Shown piece by piece: positions 5,678-6,208 of a stretch of 6,208 bases of DNA. How positions within the stretch are numbered: the first letter of the stretch is position 1; every line of letters starts with the position of its first letter. A program made the translations under genes and the position numbers. Under the pieces are notes generated by a model. That model was not told the DNA's origin and searched no databases. It saw nothing but the letters and a program-made list of their open reading frames with translations. The stretch lies in the NCBI GenBank assembly GCA_021300125.1, contig JAJTHX010000399.1:1-6208 (forward strand), in the 5' to 3' direction. Origin of the DNA: Betaproteobacteria bacterium. Lineage in GTDB: Bacteria; Pseudomonadota; Gammaproteobacteria; Burkholderiales; SG8-41.

Positions 5678-5728
5678 CCCCGGCGCACCCCGAAGGCAAT
5701 CACCTTGGGGTCAAGCCGGGGTTTTTTT
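5678..5728 (+). terminator. Strong intrinsic terminator after the lipoprotein gene
   Basis: CCCCGGC (5678-5684) pairs with GCCGGGG (5715-5721), directly followed by seven Ts (5722-5728). Inside, ACCCC-G-AAGG (5687-5696) pairs with CCTTGGGGT (5703-5711) around CAATCA, giving a long two-part stem with one bulged G. The T-run is only on the plus-strand side, so it serves the lipoprotein transcript and not the convergent amidase. Confidence 0.9.
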
Positions 5729-5756
5729 GTACCGGCCGGGAGCAAACCATGCCGCG

Positions 5757-6208
5757 TCAGCGCGGATCGATCGGTGTCAGGCTCGCGCCTCCGAGCAGCG
5801 ACTCCAGCCAGGCACCTTGCGCAAACAGCATCGCCTCGCCTTTGGGCTTGCCGATGACCTGCAGACCCAGCGGCAGCCCCGACGCCGTGAATCCCCCGGG
5901 CAGTGCCAGCACCGGGCAGGCAGTCATCGTCACTGCCGTCGTGAGAATCAGCCAGTCCATGTAGCCGGCAAAACGCACGCCACCCCAGGCTTCGGGGTAA
6001 CGCCAATCGGCATCGAAGGGCGGACAGAGCGTGGCCGGACAGAGCAGCAGGTCGTAATCCCGGAAGAATGCCGCGGCGCGGCGGATCACCTCGCCCTGGG
6101 CAATTTCCGCCGACACCACATCGGTCAGCTTCAGGCCGAGACCGAACTCGACGTTCTCGATCACCTCGGGCTTGAGCAGGTGGCGGTGCTGCGCCAGCAG
6201 CGGCGCGA
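5757..6208 (-). CDS. Amidase signature family enzyme, C-terminal part
   Basis: The frame is open from the right edge of the window to a TGA at 5757-5759, giving about 150 C-terminal residues of a protein normally ~450-500 long; the start lies beyond the window. Visible family features are a YDLLLCPATLCPPF segment and, after DWLILTTAVTMTACPVLALP, the conserved GGFTASGLPLGLQVIGKPKG block near the C-terminus. Amidase-signature enzymes hydrolyse amide bonds with a Ser-cisSer-Lys triad, but that triad sits in the missing N-terminal half, so activity cannot be judged here. Substrates range from simple amides to glutamyl-tRNA (GatA); the short tail here does not look like GatA and fits the broad AtzF/indoleacetamide-hydrolase-like group, but this is a weak call. 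The gene is convergent with the lipoprotein gene. The GTG at 6164 in this frame is internal, since homologous-looking sequence continues upstream of it. Confidence 0.85.
   Translation of the reverse strand, partial: APLLAQHRHLLKPEVIENVEFGLGLKLTDVVSAEIAQGEVIRRAAAFFRDYDLLLCPATLCPPFDADWRYPEAWGGVRFAGYMDWLILTTAVTMTACPVLALPGGFTASGLPLGLQVIGKPKGEAMLFAQGAWLESLLGGASLTPIDPR

Noticed and set aside
5440..6006. 188-residue minus-strand ORF spanning the lipoprotein gene and amidase end
   Set aside because: It runs through the lipoprotein gene, its terminator and the amidase in a different frame and shows no family feature.
1..6208. A defence island, phage module, toxin-antitoxin pair, CRISPR array or mobile element
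   Set aside because: No nuclease, integrase, transposase, reverse transcriptase, repeat-spacer array or target-site duplication was found on either strand; gene content is metabolic and envelope-related.

Overview
The window is GC-rich bacterial DNA with tightly packed genes on both strands. The gene content points to a betaproteobacterium (Burkholderiales or Rhodocyclales-like): the tail of a Bug-type tricarboxylate-transporter receptor, a CaiB/BaiF CoA-transferase, an amidase-signature enzyme, and the N-terminus of a conserved protein that I know, from memory only, from betaproteobacteria. No tRNA, rRNA, CRISPR array, insertion sequence or phage gene is visible.

Left part (1-1672): the last 29 codons of a probable periplasmic solute-binding receptor (+) end at a palindromic terminator that works in both directions. 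Facing it is a minus-strand pair: an FkbM-type SAM-dependent O-methyltransferase, then a 2-oxoglutarate/Fe(II) oxygenase whose start lies 17 bases inside the methyltransferase gene. The two are probably translated together and may modify the same molecule.

Middle (1709-3011): a short divergent promoter region separates the methyltransferase from a complete family III CoA-transferase gene (+). That gene ends tail-to-tail with the next minus-strand gene, and both stop codons lie in one CTAG.

Right-middle (3008-5066): a minus-strand operon-like run reads, in transcription order, a ~55-residue single-span membrane protein, a 12-span transporter of the UMF1/Atg22-like branch of the major facilitator superfamily, and a 179-residue ORF that looks chimeric. 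Its first ~115 residues match the N-terminus of a normally much longer conserved protein. Its last ~50 look like the C-terminal tail of a GNAT acetyltransferase without the acetyl-CoA-binding loop.

Right end (5067-6208): a 355-base gene-poor stretch holds several inverted repeats and an AT-rich patch. It leads into a small OsmB-like glycine-zipper lipoprotein gene (+) with a strong terminator, and the window closes with the C-terminal part of an amidase-signature enzyme (-) that runs off the right edge.

I see no clear new multi-gene defence or mobile system. The items most worth a second look are the chimeric ORF, the methyltransferase/oxygenase pair, the small membrane protein coupled to the transporter, and the structured region upstream of the lipoprotein.
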